Origin: Defluviitaleaceae bacterium
GTDB taxonomy: Bacteria > Bacillota > Clostridia > Lachnospirales > WQUN01
DNA length: 64,000 bases
Assembly (NCBI GenBank): GCA_009780585.1
Contig: WQZS01000002.1
Location: 124,001 to 188,000 of the forward strand
Direction: 5' to 3'
Below are positions 34,293-42,793 of the stretch, one piece after another; within the stretch, counting starts at the first letter, position 1; each line of letters starts with the position of its first letter. Under the pieces are notes generated by a model that was given only the letters and a program-made list of their open reading frames with translations, was not told where the DNA came from and did no database searches. The position numbers and the translations under genes were made by a program.

Positions 34293-34320
34293 AAAAGAGC
34301 GGCTCTTGCGAGCCGCCCTT
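34293..34320 (-). terminator. Rho-independent terminator after flagellin
   Basis: On the minus strand a perfect GCGGCTC/GAGCCGC stem with a four-base loop (34299-34316) is followed by TTTT. It ends the abundant flagellin transcript. Partial readthrough could feed the glycosyltransferase operon, whose first gene starts at 34271. Confidence 0.85.
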
Positions 34321-34345
34321 TGGACGTATCTTTGTACCAAATAAA

Positions 34346-36682
34346 TTACCTGAGCAAGCTCAAAATCATGTTGGGAGCTTGGTTGGCTTGCGCCAGCATG
34401 GAAATGGCTGCTTGTTGCAAAATGTTGGATTGCGTAAAGCGCATCATTTCCATGGCCATGTCGGCATCGCGGATTCTGGATTCTGCCGCGCTTAGGTTTT
34501 CGCTGGAGATATTGAGGTTTTCGATGGTGAATTCCAAGCGATTTTGCATGGCACCCAGGCTGGAGCGTTGTGCGGTGGCGTGGGAGAGAGCGAAGTCGAT
34601 AGCGGTGATGAATTTGCTGATTTCTTCACCGTCTGCCTTCAACACGCCTTGGCCCCTGGAGGCGAAGGAAGCGTCGGGGGTACGCAAGTCGGCAAAGGTG
34701 AAGCCCGATTCCACTGCGGATGCGCCTACTGCGCTGAGGGCTTCTACGTCTACTGCTTCGATGTTGAGTATGACGCCCTGACCGGCATTGGCACCGACTT
34801 GGAACCAAAGCCCGCCTCCTCCCTCTACGGCTCCCGGGCCGCCATCTTGTACAAAGGGCCGGATGGCATCGTTTACAGCCGCAATCATTCCATCCCTAAA
34901 GGCCATACCCGCTTCGGATAGACCTGCAGAGCCGGAAATCGTTGCGATTTCATCACGACCAGCGTTAATAGTACCGAGCGCGTTGTCGTGTTTGAAACGC
35001 CATTCGAGTACTGCATTGGTTCCGTCTTCATCATCACCGGCAACACTGACGAACAACTCCAAGGTGATTTCCCTGGTGCCTCCCGCAGAGCTGGAGTGTT
35101 CAATCATAAATGTGCGTGTTTGAACAACAACGCCTTCCTTCTCGATTAGGTGCGGGCTCAAGCCTGCGGCTCTTACCATATCGGCTGCATCTTGACCTTC
35201 AGCTGTAACAAGCTGGACAGTTTGCCCGCCACCGACGATTTGTGCGTTTTCCCCTACATCAAGGATTCCGGTATCATTGTCAATACTTACCGTTTGCCAA
35301 CCGGCAAAGAATCTTTCCGCTTTCATGAAGTCGTCCAAACTGTTAATCCAATCCGCTTCGGTAAGGACACCCCGTCCGCCGACGGTTTGATTAGTGGTAT
35401 AGAACAATCCGAGCAAGGCTACGCCTGCAGCCGCATTAAAACCGGCGGTACCATTTGCTACAAGCCATTGCACGAAGTCTTCCGTAAGGGCACCTATACC
35501 GGTGTTGTCAATTTCCGTACCCATCTTGTCCGTGATGAATTGTGATAATGCAGCCCTTGCCGCATTGGTGGCTCCCACGATGTCCGTAATATTGCCGGGG
35601 TTGGACAGCATGATGTTGTTGCCATTGAGGTTAAATTCAAACAACGGCTTAAGGGATTCGTCTGCATCGGGTTTACGCGTCACCAGTTGGGTCAGGTCGA
35701 TTTTTGCCAATGCTTCGAATACGGCGTTGTGCGCAGCGTACATAGCTCTGTTGTCGGGGTGGGCGGGGGTGGAGAACAAGTGGGCAAAGGTTTGCACTTC
35801 ACTACCGGGCTCCGCGTTGTACACGCCCTGGTCGGCCAGCCAACGGGTTACATCGGCGTTAAGGGTATTGGGGTTGGTGTTTCCTACCAAAGCAGCCAAG
35901 GCATTGTTCACCTTCGCGCTGAGTGCGTTGGCGAATGTGTCGTCGTCAACCTTAAAGTTGCGTTCGAATTGATCGCCCAATACAACCCTCAGTACGTCTT
36001 TTACGTCATCGGATTCCAACTTGAAGGTGTTGCCGTCGCGGCTGGAACTGGCAGATTCCCCTGCCGAAATATCGGGGTTGATAAACCGGAACAGGTTTTG
36101 CGACAATTGAATGGAACTAAGCATGGGATCATTCGACATGGCAAGCAATGCCTTGAAATCAACCGCGTCGCCTGCGTTCCACGTTACCGCGCCAGCGCCT
36201 GCGCCGGGGCCTGCACCTGCGCCCAGCGAGCCGTCGAGCAGCGTACGGGTGTTAAACTCTGTACGCAGTACGGTGCCGTCGATTTCCGCCATCAGCTGGT
36301 TAATTTCTTCTTGGATACGGGTTCGGTCGGATTGTGACCAGGTGGCTTCGTTGGTCATGTCGTGGGCGTTGGTGTCGTTGGCGGCTTGTACGACCAGGTC
36401 ACGAATACGCTTTACCATGTCGTTGATTGTGCCCATCGCGCCTTCGGCGGTTTGGATCAAACTGATGCCGTCTTGGGCATTCCGTGCGGCTTGGTCAAGC
36501 CCGCGGATTTGGGCGCGCATCTTTTCGGAGATGCCCAGCCCTGCTGCGTCGTCCGCCGCTGAGTTGATGCGGAAGCCGGAGCTGAGCCTTGAAGACGCCC
36601 TGGATTGCTGGAGCCCGGTCATGCCCAAGTTGCGGTGGGCGTTGAGGGCCAGCACGTTGGTACGTACTACCATGTTACTCAT
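34346..36682 (-). CDS. hag: Flagellin with large central insertion
   Basis: A 778-residue protein, against roughly 270-500 in most Bacillota. The N-terminal D0/D1 part is canonical (RTNVLALNAHRNLG, SSRLSSGFRINSAADDAAG, AQDGISLIQTAEGAMG), as is the C-terminal part (SLGAMQNRLEFTIENL, SAAESRIRDADMA, NILQQAAISMLAQANQ). Between about residue 160 and 690 lies a long Asn-, Asp- and Gly-rich surface region without recognised domains; it is the likely display area for glycans. There is no signal peptide, as expected for type III export. GGAAGGAG precedes the ATG and a sigma-D promoter lies upstream. It is the presumed target of the glycan genes on its left. Confidence 0.95.
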   Translation of the reverse strand: MSNMVVRTNVLALNAHRNLGMTGLQQSRASSRLSSGFRINSAADDAAGLGISEKMRAQIRGLDQAARNAQDGISLIQTAEGAMGTINDMVKRIRDLVVQAANDTNAHDMTNEATWSQSDRTRIQEEINQLMAEIDGTVLRTEFNTRTLLDGSLGAGAGPGAGAGAVTWNAGDAVDFKALLAMSNDPMLSSIQLSQNLFRFINPDISAGESASSSRDGNTFKLESDDVKDVLRVVLGDQFERNFKVDDDTFANALSAKVNNALAALVGNTNPNTLNADVTRWLADQGVYNAEPGSEVQTFAHLFSTPAHPDNRAMYAAHNAVFEALAKIDLTQLVTRKPDADESLKPLFEFNLNGNNIMLSNPGNITDIVGATNAARAALSQFITDKMGTEIDNTGIGALTEDFVQWLVANGTAGFNAAAGVALLGLFYTTNQTVGGRGVLTEADWINSLDDFMKAERFFAGWQTVSIDNDTGILDVGENAQIVGGGQTVQLVTAEGQDAADMVRAAGLSPHLIEKEGVVVQTRTFMIEHSSSAGGTREITLELFVSVAGDDEDGTNAVLEWRFKHDNALGTINAGRDEIATISGSAGLSEAGMAFRDGMIAAVNDAIRPFVQDGGPGAVEGGGGLWFQVGANAGQGVILNIEAVDVEALSAVGASAVESGFTFADLRTPDASFASRGQGVLKADGEEISKFITAIDFALSHATAQRSSLGAMQNRLEFTIENLNISSENLSAAESRIRDADMAMEMMRFTQSNILQQAAISMLAQANQAPNMILSLLR

Positions 36683-36813
36683 TGTTATTCTCCTTCCGTG
36701 GTGCGAGGGGTTACCCCGCTAAGATCACCCGTCCTTGGGTGTCTGCATTACTGTGACCCGTCGGCGTTACGGCCGTTTCCCGCCGCCGGGGTGTTGATGG
36801 TGGTTATGAGTCT

Positions 36814-36840
36814 ATATCGGCATCGGTGGAATTAACTTTA
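36814..36840 (-). promoter_or_regulatory. Sigma-D (sigma-28) promoter of flagellin
   Basis: On the minus strand TAAA, exactly 15 nt, then GCCGATAT: almost perfect agreement with the flagellar consensus TAAA-N15-GCCGATAA. It gives an untranslated leader of roughly 120 nt that contains a small CACCC/GGGTG hairpin. Confidence 0.93.
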
Positions 36841-36844
36841 GGGA

Positions 36845-37231
36845 TTAAGCGGATTTTTCGGTACGCGCATTTATTATTTTTATCCGGGTGTCGTGTTCGT
36901 CCTGGGTTGCCAATAATAATTTTATGTTATCACGCATTTCTACCGTGATTTCGCGCTGCATCGCATAACCGTCGAATAGTGCGCTGAGTTTTTGACCGTG
37001 TTCGATTTCGATTTTGGCGACGATATGGCGGAGGGTAGTGAACTCGGTTTCCATTTTATCAAACCGGGTGTTTACGTCGGTTTTGAATTCGGTAAGATCG
37101 GTTTTGACACCGGTTAGGTCGGTCTTGACTTCGGTAAGATCGGTTTTGACTTCGGTTAAGCCGATTTCCATACCTTCTACTTTGGTTGTTAAGTACGTTA
37201 GCATGGACAGGATTTTTTCTTCGTTGGACAT
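36845..37231 (-). CDS. Short coiled-coil protein with heptad repeats
   Basis: A 128-residue protein of unknown function. Residues about 25-50 consist of near-identical heptads (EVKTDLT, EVKTDLT, GVKTDLT, EFKTDVN), then a long charged helix (KMETEFTTLRHIVAKIEIEH). It is probably a homo-oligomeric coiled coil in the cytoplasm. Start: ATG at 37231 behind GGGGGA; extending the frame to 37651 would place it antisense inside mutS2. It lies between flagellin and mutS2 and is divergent from the latter. Similar heptad proteins are common in Bacillota genomes but have no assigned role. Confidence 0.65.
   Translation of the reverse strand: MSNEEKILSMLTYLTTKVEGMEIGLTEVKTDLTEVKTDLTGVKTDLTEFKTDVNTRFDKMETEFTTLRHIVAKIEIEHGQKLSALFDGYAMQREITVEMRDNIKLLLATQDEHDTRIKIINARTEKSA
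37075..37158. repeat. Four tandem 21-bp repeats coding for heptads
   Basis: Units at 37075-37095, 37096-37116, 37117-37137 and 37138-37158 differ at only a few bases each. Each encodes one coiled-coil heptad of the gene above, so the unit number may change by slippage without a frame change. Confidence 0.85.
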
Positions 37232-37313
37232 AGCGGGTCCCCCTTCGTTTGTGTGATGGATGCGAGGTATAATGTTATAATAGATTTTACAAACAAGCAA
37301 TAGGAGAATGAAT

Positions 37314-39734
37314 ATGAACGCGAAGGCATTGCAAACATTGGAATTCCATAAAATAACGGAAATGCTGGCTTCTCGGGCGGTTTCGCCGATGGGTAAAGCG
37401 TTGGCGGCGGAATTGAAGCCGATGAACGATTTGGCGGACATTTCGGCTGCGCAAGGGGAGACGAGCGCGGCGGCGGGATTTATCCTGCGCAAGGGGAGCT
37501 TACCGCTGGGCGGGATCGCGGATATACGCAAGTCCGTTTCGCGGGCGGTCGTCGGCGGCATGTTGTTTATCGAGGACTTGCTGCAGGTGTGCGATTTTTT
37601 GTACGTGTGCGGAAAGGTGATTACGTATGGGAAGGAAAAGGGGGAGGCCACATGCCTGGCCCCTTATTTCGATGCCGTCGGGACCGCCGACGAGGTGGAG
37701 CGTGAAATCGGCCGCTGCATTAAGAGCGCGACAGAGATCAGCGACAATGCCAGCGCGAAGCTGGCGGACATACGCCGTCACATCAAGCAATCGCACGATA
37801 AGATACGCGACCAGTTGCAAGGCGTAATCCGCTCCGAGGCGTATAAGAATATGTTACAAGACCCGATCGTGACCCTAAGGGGCGACCGTTTTTGCGTACC
37901 GGTGAAGGCGGAGCATCGGGGGAATTTTCCCGGGATGGTGCATGACCAATCGGCTTCGGGGGCGACGCTTTTTATGGAGCCGCTTTCGGTGGTGCAGCAG
38001 AATAATAAGATCAAGGAACTCCACTTCGACGAAAAGCGCGAAGAGGAGCGCATATTAATGAAGCTCTCCGGTTTGGTAGCGAATGAGGCGGAATTGCTCA
38101 ACGCCAATTTGCGGCAGTTGACGCACCTGGATTTCGTTTTCGTCAAGGGGGAGCTTGCGCTGGCTATGAAGGCTACCGAGCCCATTTTTAACAACGACGG
38201 CTACGTACACATCCGCAAGGGGCGGCATCCCCTGCTTAACCCCGACAAGGTTGTGCCGACGGATATTTACCTTGGCAAGGACTTTACGATGCTGTTGATT
38301 ACCGGCCCCAATACCGGCGGTAAGACCGTGACGCTTAAGACGATCGGCTTGTTTACGTGTATGGGGCAGGCCGGATTGCACATCCCCGCGTTTGACAACT
38401 CGGAGTTGGCGGTGTTCGACGAGGTGTTTGCCGACATCGGCGACGAGCAAAGTATCGAGCAGAGCTTGAGCACGTTTTCGTCGCATATGTCGAACATCGT
38501 GGGGATACTGGACAGGGTTCGGCGTTCGGAATTCGGAGTTCGGAATAATAAGAACGCATTGGTTTTATTGGACGAATTGGGAGCGGGTACGGACCCCACC
38601 GAAGGCGCGGCCTTGGCGATCGCCATCTTGCAATATTTGCAAAGCTACGGCATCCGTACGGTCATCACCACACATTACAGCGAGCTTAAATTATATGCCT
38701 TGTCCACGCCGGGGGTGGAGAACGCGAGCTGCGAATTCGACGTGGAGACCCTGCGCCCCACGTACCGCTTGCTGATCGGCATACCGGGCAAGTCGAACGC
38801 GTTTGCCATCGCCGCGCGGCTGGGCTTACAGGAGGATATCATAGACGGCGCAAAGGGTGTGCTTTCGCAGAAGGAGCTGCGCTTCGAGGACTTGATCACC
38901 GATTTGGAAGCGGGGAAAAAACTTGCCATCGTGGAGCAGGAACGCGCCGAGGGATACCGCCGCGAAGCGGAGAAGCTGCGTGCCGACACCGAACGGCAGC
39001 AGGAGAAGTTGAATACCCAACGCGAGAAAATTATTTCTGCCGCCCGCGCGGAAGCCTTGGAAACCGTACGCAAAGCGAAGCTGGATGCCGAAAAGCTGAT
39101 GTCCGAAATGCGCCGTACCATCACCAGCGCCAAGGACTTGGAAGCCGCGCGGCAAAACGTCCGCGATACCCTCGGCGGCATGGAATCGGATATTGCCGCA
39201 ACGCTGGGCGAAACGGAAAAACCACGCCGCACCCCACCCGCCAACCTGCGCAAGGGGGACAAGGTACACATCCATTCCCTCAATCAGGAAGGGACGGTCA
39301 TTGTCCCGCCGAACACAAGCGGCGAAGTAATGGTACAAGCGGGTATCATGCAGATGAAAGTGCCCTTGGATGACCTCTCCTTGGCGGAAAGCTCCGGCGG
39401 GCGGCATAGCACCCAAGGAAAAAGGTTTGACAATATCATCAAACCAAATTCTTCCAATGCGTCCGGTGCGCAATTGAACAAATCCCGCAGCATCACCACG
39501 GAAGTGGACCTGCGCGGCATGACCCCCGAGGAAGCCGTGGAAAAGGCCGATAAATACCTGGACGACGCGTTCCTCTCCAGCCTCTCCAGCGTGTATATCA
39601 TCCACGGCAAGGGTACGGGTGCGCTCCGCAACGCCATCCATACGCGCTTAAAAAAACACCCCCACGTCAAGGATTTCCGCTTAGGGAAATACGGTGAGGG
39701 TGAAACGGGTGTAACGGTGGTTACGCTTAAATAG
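37314..39734 (+). CDS. mutS2: MutS2 ATPase/endonuclease with Smr domain
   Basis: An 806-residue protein of normal MutS2 length. Walker A GPNTGGKTVTLKTIGL is at residues 331-346, with LVLLDELGAGTDPTEGAALA as Walker B and signature at about 416, a coiled-coil stalk at about 520-640, and a C-terminal Smr nuclease domain (VDLRGMTPEEAVEKAD, IIHGKGTGALR). MutS2 suppresses recombination and acts in rescue of collided ribosomes. AGGAG at 37302-37306 fits ATG 37314, not 37308. About 11 extra residues before Walker B (RRSEFGVRNNK) stem from a short repeat. It ends in an 8-bp convergent overlap with the next gene. Confidence 0.95.
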   Translation: MNAKALQTLEFHKITEMLASRAVSPMGKALAAELKPMNDLADISAAQGETSAAAGFILRKGSLPLGGIADIRKSVSRAVVGGMLFIEDLLQVCDFLYVCGKVITYGKEKGEATCLAPYFDAVGTADEVEREIGRCIKSATEISDNASAKLADIRRHIKQSHDKIRDQLQGVIRSEAYKNMLQDPIVTLRGDRFCVPVKAEHRGNFPGMVHDQSASGATLFMEPLSVVQQNNKIKELHFDEKREEERILMKLSGLVANEAELLNANLRQLTHLDFVFVKGELALAMKATEPIFNNDGYVHIRKGRHPLLNPDKVVPTDIYLGKDFTMLLITGPNTGGKTVTLKTIGLFTCMGQAGLHIPAFDNSELAVFDEVFADIGDEQSIEQSLSTFSSHMSNIVGILDRVRRSEFGVRNNKNALVLLDELGAGTDPTEGAALAIAILQYLQSYGIRTVITTHYSELKLYALSTPGVENASCEFDVETLRPTYRLLIGIPGKSNAFAIAARLGLQEDIIDGAKGVLSQKELRFEDLITDLEAGKKLAIVEQERAEGYRREAEKLRADTERQQEKLNTQREKIISAARAEALETVRKAKLDAEKLMSEMRRTITSAKDLEAARQNVRDTLGGMESDIAATLGETEKPRRTPPANLRKGDKVHIHSLNQEGTVIVPPNTSGEVMVQAGIMQMKVPLDDLSLAESSGGRHSTQGKRFDNIIKPNSSNASGAQLNKSRSITTEVDLRGMTPEEAVEKADKYLDDAFLSSLSSVYIIHGKGTGALRNAIHTRLKKHPHVKDFRLGKYGEGETGVTVVTLK
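38517..38550. repeat. Short GGAATTCGGAGTTCGG-type repeat inserted in mutS2
   Basis: The stretch is a run of imperfect GTTCGGAATTCGGA units in frame between the helix ending ILDRV and the Walker B strand, where other MutS2 proteins have a short acidic turn. Degenerate relatives occur at 44491-44529 (in potA) and 45569-45598 (upstream of potA). Confidence 0.5.
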
Positions 39735-40926
39735 CTTTAATTTTTATCGAACCCACCGAACTGCTTGCCCGCAGTACGTACGGTGAATTCGGGTTGCCCG
39801 TCAGTTCGTTGGTAATCGAACCCATGACGGGCTTTTTTGCGTCGATGCGGATGTCCGCGTCTGCGGGGAGGTAAATCTTCGCGCTGCCCGCGGCGGTCGA
39901 AACGTCGATGTTGCCCGCTACTTCATGGACGGTGACCTTTACGGAGCCGGCCGCTGTTGAAATGTGTGTGTCTCCGCCAAGGCGCTCGATTTCCGCTTCC
40001 ACGTTACCCGCGGCGGAAGTGAGGGACAAGCGACCCGTTTCCCGAGCGGTTATCCTCGCGTTTCCCGCGGCGGTGGAGATTTCCACGTTGTCGGCGCGGC
40101 CGCCTACCGAATGGTACAAAGCATTACCCGCGGCGGTGTTGATGCGCACCCTATTGCCGCGGTGGTTTTCCACGGTAACGTTGCCCGCGGCGGTTTTGAA
40201 GTTGATTTGGCCGCTTACGTCCCCTGCGGTTATATTGCCCGCGGTCGAACGCGCTTTGATTTCCCCAGAAAACTGCGAGGGTACGTATACCGTCGTAACC
40301 AGCGAAGACTTAAAACGGAACCAATTAAAGCGGAAGCCCGTCGTATTGTCGCAAACGACCAGCGTGCCGTCCTCGTTTTCGACGGTAAAGCCCATATTGC
40401 GCATATGCCCGCGGATGGTTACGCGGAAGTTGCCGTCTTCGGACGGGACGAAGCGGATCTTGGAATCGGTCATCTTTACCTTAATATTGCGGATGCCTGT
40501 GAAGGTTTCGTCGATGTCGATTTCGTCTTCGTATCCCCTGTCCGTAAATTGCCGGGTAAAACCGTCAATCGTTTGCCCGATATTGTCAATCGCTTGCCCG
40601 ATGCCGTCCATCACTTGCTCAAAACCGCCGGCGTTGTCGTTCCGGTCGATGTTACGGTTAATGTTTTTGTTGATGTTGCGGTTAATGTTCCTGTTCGCGT
40701 TTTGTTCGCCGTGCGAACCGCGCTTTTCCTCGCCGTATTCCTCTAATACCTGCGCCGCTATCGTGCCGGGCTGCCCGAGGTTCTTGCATACCTCCTCCTC
40801 GGTCATGCCCTGCGCGATGCCTTCCGTGAAGTGTTCGCTGATGTCGGCGAGGATTTCTTCACGGATATGCGCGGGTGCCTGCGCCAGTCCGCGCTTCAGT
40901 TCGCTGATAAATTCCTGTTTTTTCAT
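39727..40926 (-). CDS. HAAS (DUF1700-like) plus DUF4097 beta-helix protein
   Basis: A 399-residue protein. Residues 1-65 (KQEFISELKRGLAQAPAHIREEILADISEHF, positions 3-33) are a HAAS signalling helix bundle of the type found after PadR regulators. A low-complexity Asn/Arg linker (about 73-96) follows. The rest is a DUF4097-type right-handed beta helix in which a TAAGN/TAAGS turn recurs about seven times with a period near 21 residues. No signal peptide or membrane span was seen. It is translationally coupled to the PadR gene, so it is presumably a regulated envelope-stress or sensing partner. Function unknown. Confidence 0.8.
   Translation of the reverse strand: MKKQEFISELKRGLAQAPAHIREEILADISEHFTEGIAQGMTEEEVCKNLGQPGTIAAQVLEEYGEEKRGSHGEQNANRNINRNINKNINRNIDRNDNAGGFEQVMDGIGQAIDNIGQTIDGFTRQFTDRGYEDEIDIDETFTGIRNIKVKMTDSKIRFVPSEDGNFRVTIRGHMRNMGFTVENEDGTLVVCDNTTGFRFNWFRFKSSLVTTVYVPSQFSGEIKARSTAGNITAGDVSGQINFKTAAGNVTVENHRGNRVRINTAAGNALYHSVGGRADNVEISTAAGNARITARETGRLSLTSAAGNVEAEIERLGGDTHISTAAGSVKVTVHEVAGNIDVSTAAGSAKIYLPADADIRIDAKKPVMGSITNELTGNPNSPYVLRASSSVGSIKIKAI
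40639..40710. repeat. Six 12-bp repeats coding for the (I/A)N(R/K)N linker
   Basis: Six consecutive 12-bp units related to GTTGCGGTTAAT encode a run of I-N-R-N type tetrapeptides between the HAAS and DUF4097 parts. The length is likely to vary between strains. Confidence 0.8.
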
Positions 40927-41243
40927 TGTTGCCTCCCCATTTTTAGAATGTTTTCGATACCGTTAACGATGCCGCGCCATTCGGTTATCAGCGTTTGCAA
41001 GGTTTCGCGCCCGTAATCGGTGATCTTGTAATACTTGCGCGGCGGCCCTTCGGAGGATTCCTGCAGATACGTGCTGACATAACCTTCGTCTTTGATGCGT
41101 TTGAGTAAGGGATAAATCGTACCCTCGGAAATTTCGATCTCCGCGGATATCTTCCCCACCAATTCGAAGCCGTAGCGGTCGGCATCCGAAAGCAGGCTCA
41201 AAACGCATAACTCCAGCGTGCCTTTTTTGAGTTGGATGCTCAA
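40923..41243 (-). CDS. PadR family transcriptional regulator
   Basis: A 106-residue winged helix protein: LKKGTLELCVLSLLSDADRYGFELV, ISEGTIYPLLKRIKDEGYV and PPRKYYKITDYGRETL are the PadR hallmarks (read as separate segments). The start codon is TTG at 41243, placed eight bases after GGGAGGTG; no ATG fits. It overlaps the HAAS-DUF4097 gene by four bases, the usual PadR-HAAS arrangement, and probably represses its own operon in response to an unknown signal. Confidence 0.92.
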   Translation of the reverse strand: MSIQLKKGTLELCVLSLLSDADRYGFELVGKISAEIEISEGTIYPLLKRIKDEGYVSTYLQESSEGPPRKYYKITDYGRETLQTLITEWRGIVNGIENILKMGRQQ

Positions 41244-41510
41244 GGTTCAGCACCTCCCTTCATATTGATAGGTATATATTATCACATGGTATGATTTATT
41301 GCAAGGTATTAAATAAATTATTTTTTTACACATGTAACCTCCCCGCGGGGTGCGATATGGTAGCGGAAAAAGGGATTATTTTTTTATTATTTACAACATG
41401 GAAAAACCTTCACCTTCCAAGCGGCGGTGGTTCAATTGCAAAAATATTTTGTATAAGTTCTTTGGAAAATAGGATGAAAAAAAAACAACTTCTTTTACGG
41501 CTTCTGCATA

Positions 41511-41689
41511 CCCCGGCGGGTGAAGGAACTCCCACGGAGCGATTGGCGGAATCGGGTACATGGCGGCGAAGAGCGGGGGTTAGTGGTTGGCGTCGGGCAT
41601 TTATGACCGACGCAACCACTTCCCCGATCGAGCCGACAGGTGCCCGATTCCGTCACAAGCGACGGGGGACGTTCCTTCGCCCGCCGGGG
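41511..41689. ncRNA. About 180-nt nested hairpin, candidate structured RNA
   Basis: In the gene-free stretch 41244-41727, three helices nest inside one another: 41511-41529 with 41671-41689 (19 bp, one G-T pair), 41547-41559 with 41640-41652 (13 bp, one G-T pair) and 41583-41596 with 41607-41619 (13 bp plus a bulge). Further GC pairs lie between them. The result is one long rod with internal loops. Both strands can fold. The rest of the stretch is AT-rich apart from the palindrome CCCCGCGGGG near 41341. It could be a 6S-like rod RNA, another small RNA, or a mobile hairpin; no known family was recognised. Confidence 0.55.
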
Positions 41690-41727
41690 AGTGGGGAAAA
41701 TAGTATTTAGAAGCGTTGTTTAATTTT

Positions 41728-42774
41728 TTAACCCCCCGCCCCTACCAGCACCATCATCCACGCGTCGTAGTATTCCTGGCGGAAATCGCCCAGGTCCCTG
41801 AACATTTCGCCGCGGGCCAATATTTCGTTGGTCGGCCAATAGATTTGCGATTCGCGCCAATCATCGGGCAGCATTTCGAGGGCGGCGGCGTTGGTGGTGG
41901 AATAGCCGATCCATTCGGCGTTCATGAAGGCGATATCGGGGCGCATCATAAAGTTGATGAATTGCTCGGCCTCGGCTTGGCGGCGGGATGTTGCGGGGAT
42001 GACCATCGCGTCCACGAAGAACTGCGTCCCCTCGATGGGTACGACGAAGTTTAAGTCTTCGTTTTCGCCCATGGTGTACCACGCGCAGCCGGAGAAGATC
42101 GGCGCGAGCGCGGCACCGTTTGCGATCATGGAGTCGCGTATCAAGTCGCCCTGGTAGGCGCGTACCAGCGGGCGTTGGGCGATGAGCAGGTCACGCGCGG
42201 CGTGGAGTTGGGTGATGTCGCGCGTGTTGAGCGAGTGGCCCAGCAATTTTAACGCCACGCCCAGCGTATCGCGGGCGGCGGCGTACATATAGATTTGGCG
42301 GGCGTATTGCTCGTTCCACAGGATTTCCCACGAATATACGGGTTCATCCACCATTGTGGTGTTGTACAAAATCCCGAACATCCCCCACATGTACGGCATG
42401 GAGTAGCGTCCTTCGGGGTCGTAGGGTAAATCGAAGAAGTAGTGGTGCAGGTACCGCGCGTTGGGGATATTATCGAAGTTAAGGGGCGCGAGCCGCCCTT
42501 CAAGGATGAGCCGCTCGATCATATAATCGGAAGGGAACAGCACGTCGAATTCCGCGCCTTGGTCCACGATGCGGGAGTACATGGCTTGGTTGGTGACGAA
42601 GGTGTCCAAAAAGACGGCGATACCCGTTTCTTCTTCGAACAGGCGCGGGATATCGGGGTGGTTGTATTCGCCCCAATTGAATACGCGCAGGGTGACTTGG
42701 TTGCGGTTCCCGCATGAGGCGAACGCCGTTAGGGCGATTGCCGCAAGCACCGCGAGGAGTACGATTTTTTTCAT
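41728..42774 (-). CDS. potD: Spermidine/putrescine-binding lipoprotein
   Basis: A 348-residue periplasmic-type binding protein. KKIVLLAVLAAIALTAFASC is a lipoprotein signal with the lipid-bearing Cys at residue 21. VFNWGEYNHPDIPRLFEEET and FDVLFPSDYMIERLI are PotD signatures. It captures polyamines outside the membrane for the PotABC transporter. The ATG at 42774 follows AGGACGGG; an upstream in-frame ATG would overlap potC. Last gene of the operon. Confidence 0.93.
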   Translation of the reverse strand: MKKIVLLAVLAAIALTAFASCGNRNQVTLRVFNWGEYNHPDIPRLFEEETGIAVFLDTFVTNQAMYSRIVDQGAEFDVLFPSDYMIERLILEGRLAPLNFDNIPNARYLHHYFFDLPYDPEGRYSMPYMWGMFGILYNTTMVDEPVYSWEILWNEQYARQIYMYAAARDTLGVALKLLGHSLNTRDITQLHAARDLLIAQRPLVRAYQGDLIRDSMIANGAALAPIFSGCAWYTMGENEDLNFVVPIEGTQFFVDAMVIPATSRRQAEAEQFINFMMRPDIAFMNAEWIGYSTTNAAALEMLPDDWRESQIYWPTNEILARGEMFRDLGDFRQEYYDAWMMVLVGAGG

Positions 42775-42793
42775 GTTTTTCCCGTCCTTTCTT

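Noticed and set aside
37075-37158. CRISPR array
   Set aside because: The 21-bp units are contiguous without spacers and lie in a coding frame.
36845-37651. 268-codon version of the coiled-coil gene
   Set aside because: The extra N-terminal part lies antisense inside mutS2; a proper start signal exists at 37231.
39908-40966. 352-codon forward open frame opposite the DUF4097 gene
   Set aside because: It is a shadow of the repetitive, GC-rich DUF4097 gene, with no ribosome binding site and no recognisable protein features.
41291-41710. 139-codon forward open frame in the gap upstream of padR
   Set aside because: Most of it covers the nested hairpin; there is no ribosome binding site and the composition is not protein-like.
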